Assembly: GCA_025456495.1 (NCBI GenBank)
Contig: JALOKO010000303.1
Span: 1 to 5,438 of the forward strand
Length of the DNA stretch: 5,438 bases
Direction of reading: 5' to 3'
Source: Bryobacterales bacterium
Lineage (GTDB): Bacteria > Acidobacteriota > Terriglobia > Bryobacterales > Bryobacteraceae
The position numbers and the translations under genes were made by a program. A model generated the notes under the pieces. That model saw only the letters and a list, made by a program, of their open reading frames with translations, ran no database searches and had not been told where the DNA came from. Positions within the stretch are counted from its first letter, which is position 1. Every line of letters starts with the position of its first letter. Positions 5,292-5,438 of this stretch are shown here, one piece after another.

Positions 5292-5438
5292 ATGGCCAAC
5301 CCCACTCAGTCTTTTCTCATGCGCAATCCGGACGAGCTCAGCCTAACCGAGCGGCGCGCGTTGCGGGGCCAATGGATCGCCCTGGAACGCTACACCCCGC
5401 AGAACCTGGCGCTCCGCCGGATCACGGCGCTGTCGTCC
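5292..5438 (+). CDS. Unknown protein, N-terminal 49 residues, cut off by the window edge
   Basis: The frame is open from ATG 5292 to the window end: MANPTQSFLMRNPDELSLTE, then RRALRGQWIALERYTPQNLA and LRRITALSS. It is hydrophilic and helical in appearance, with no signal peptide or membrane segment. I do not recognise it firmly; short proteins with an LTxxERRALxGxW plus RYTP pattern seem familiar from Acidobacteriota, but that is an impression only. The start has just a weak purine stretch (AAAGAG, 5284-5289) placed too close for a good Shine-Dalgarno; ATG at 5319 (codon 10) is an alternative without one. Strongly GC-rich third codon positions after codon 15 support real coding. Confidence 0.6.
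   Translation, partial: MANPTQSFLMRNPDELSLTERRALRGQWIALERYTPQNLALRRITALSS

Noticed and set aside
5152..5346. A 64-codon plus-strand frame (MAVGDANSTASFY and on)
   Set aside because: Ser/Cys-rich composition, no ribosome-binding site, and it overlaps the better frame starting at 5292.

Overview
The window looks like part of a GC-rich bacterial chromosome, soil-type Gram-negative in character. Acidobacteriota is my best guess from the overall look of the proteins, but nothing here proves it and the assignment is low confidence. Nearly all genes lie on the minus strand, so the region is best read from right to left.

Positions 3143 down to 1 hold the main system, a compact minus-strand operon of four genes. 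In transcription order these are a small Cys-rich thioredoxin-fold [2Fe-2S] ferredoxin-like protein (3120-2713), an 89-residue conserved-looking small protein with a CxxPGCPPxET motif (2683-2414), a COG0523/CobW-type G3E GTPase carrying a roughly 100-residue insert (2344-968), and a WD40-repeat protein (980 to beyond the left edge) that starts inside the GTPase gene. A perfect 11-4-11 inverted repeat (3118-3143) covers the predicted -10 box and the first start codon. Its AT-rich form resembles Fur-family (Zur/Fur-like) operators. Together this suggests a metal-limitation operon in which the GTPase is a metallochaperone, most likely for zinc, with the other three proteins as partners. The zinc assignment is inference; cobalt/cobalamin is the main alternative.

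Positions about 3366-4388 are an insertion-sequence graveyard. A decayed IS630-family transposase, in pieces across several frames, is interrupted near its C-terminus by a 502-bp IS5-like remnant (3473-3974). That remnant has 13-bp terminal inverted repeats and a 4-bp YTAR-type target duplication. Removing the remnant plus one duplication copy restores an IS630 C-terminal reading frame exactly (NAEP joined to KPPTW), which shows the order of insertion. The remnant carries only a frameshifted N-terminal piece of its own transposase.

Positions 4451-5008 encode a DUF937 (YidB-like) protein with an EF-hand-like DxNxDGS loop at its C-terminus. Beyond a roughly 280-bp spacer, a plus-strand gene of unknown function begins at 5292 and runs off the right edge. 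An antisense open frame there (5342-5187) also reads like protein but has no usable start.

No rRNA, tRNA, CRISPR array, riboswitch or convincing intrinsic terminator was seen.
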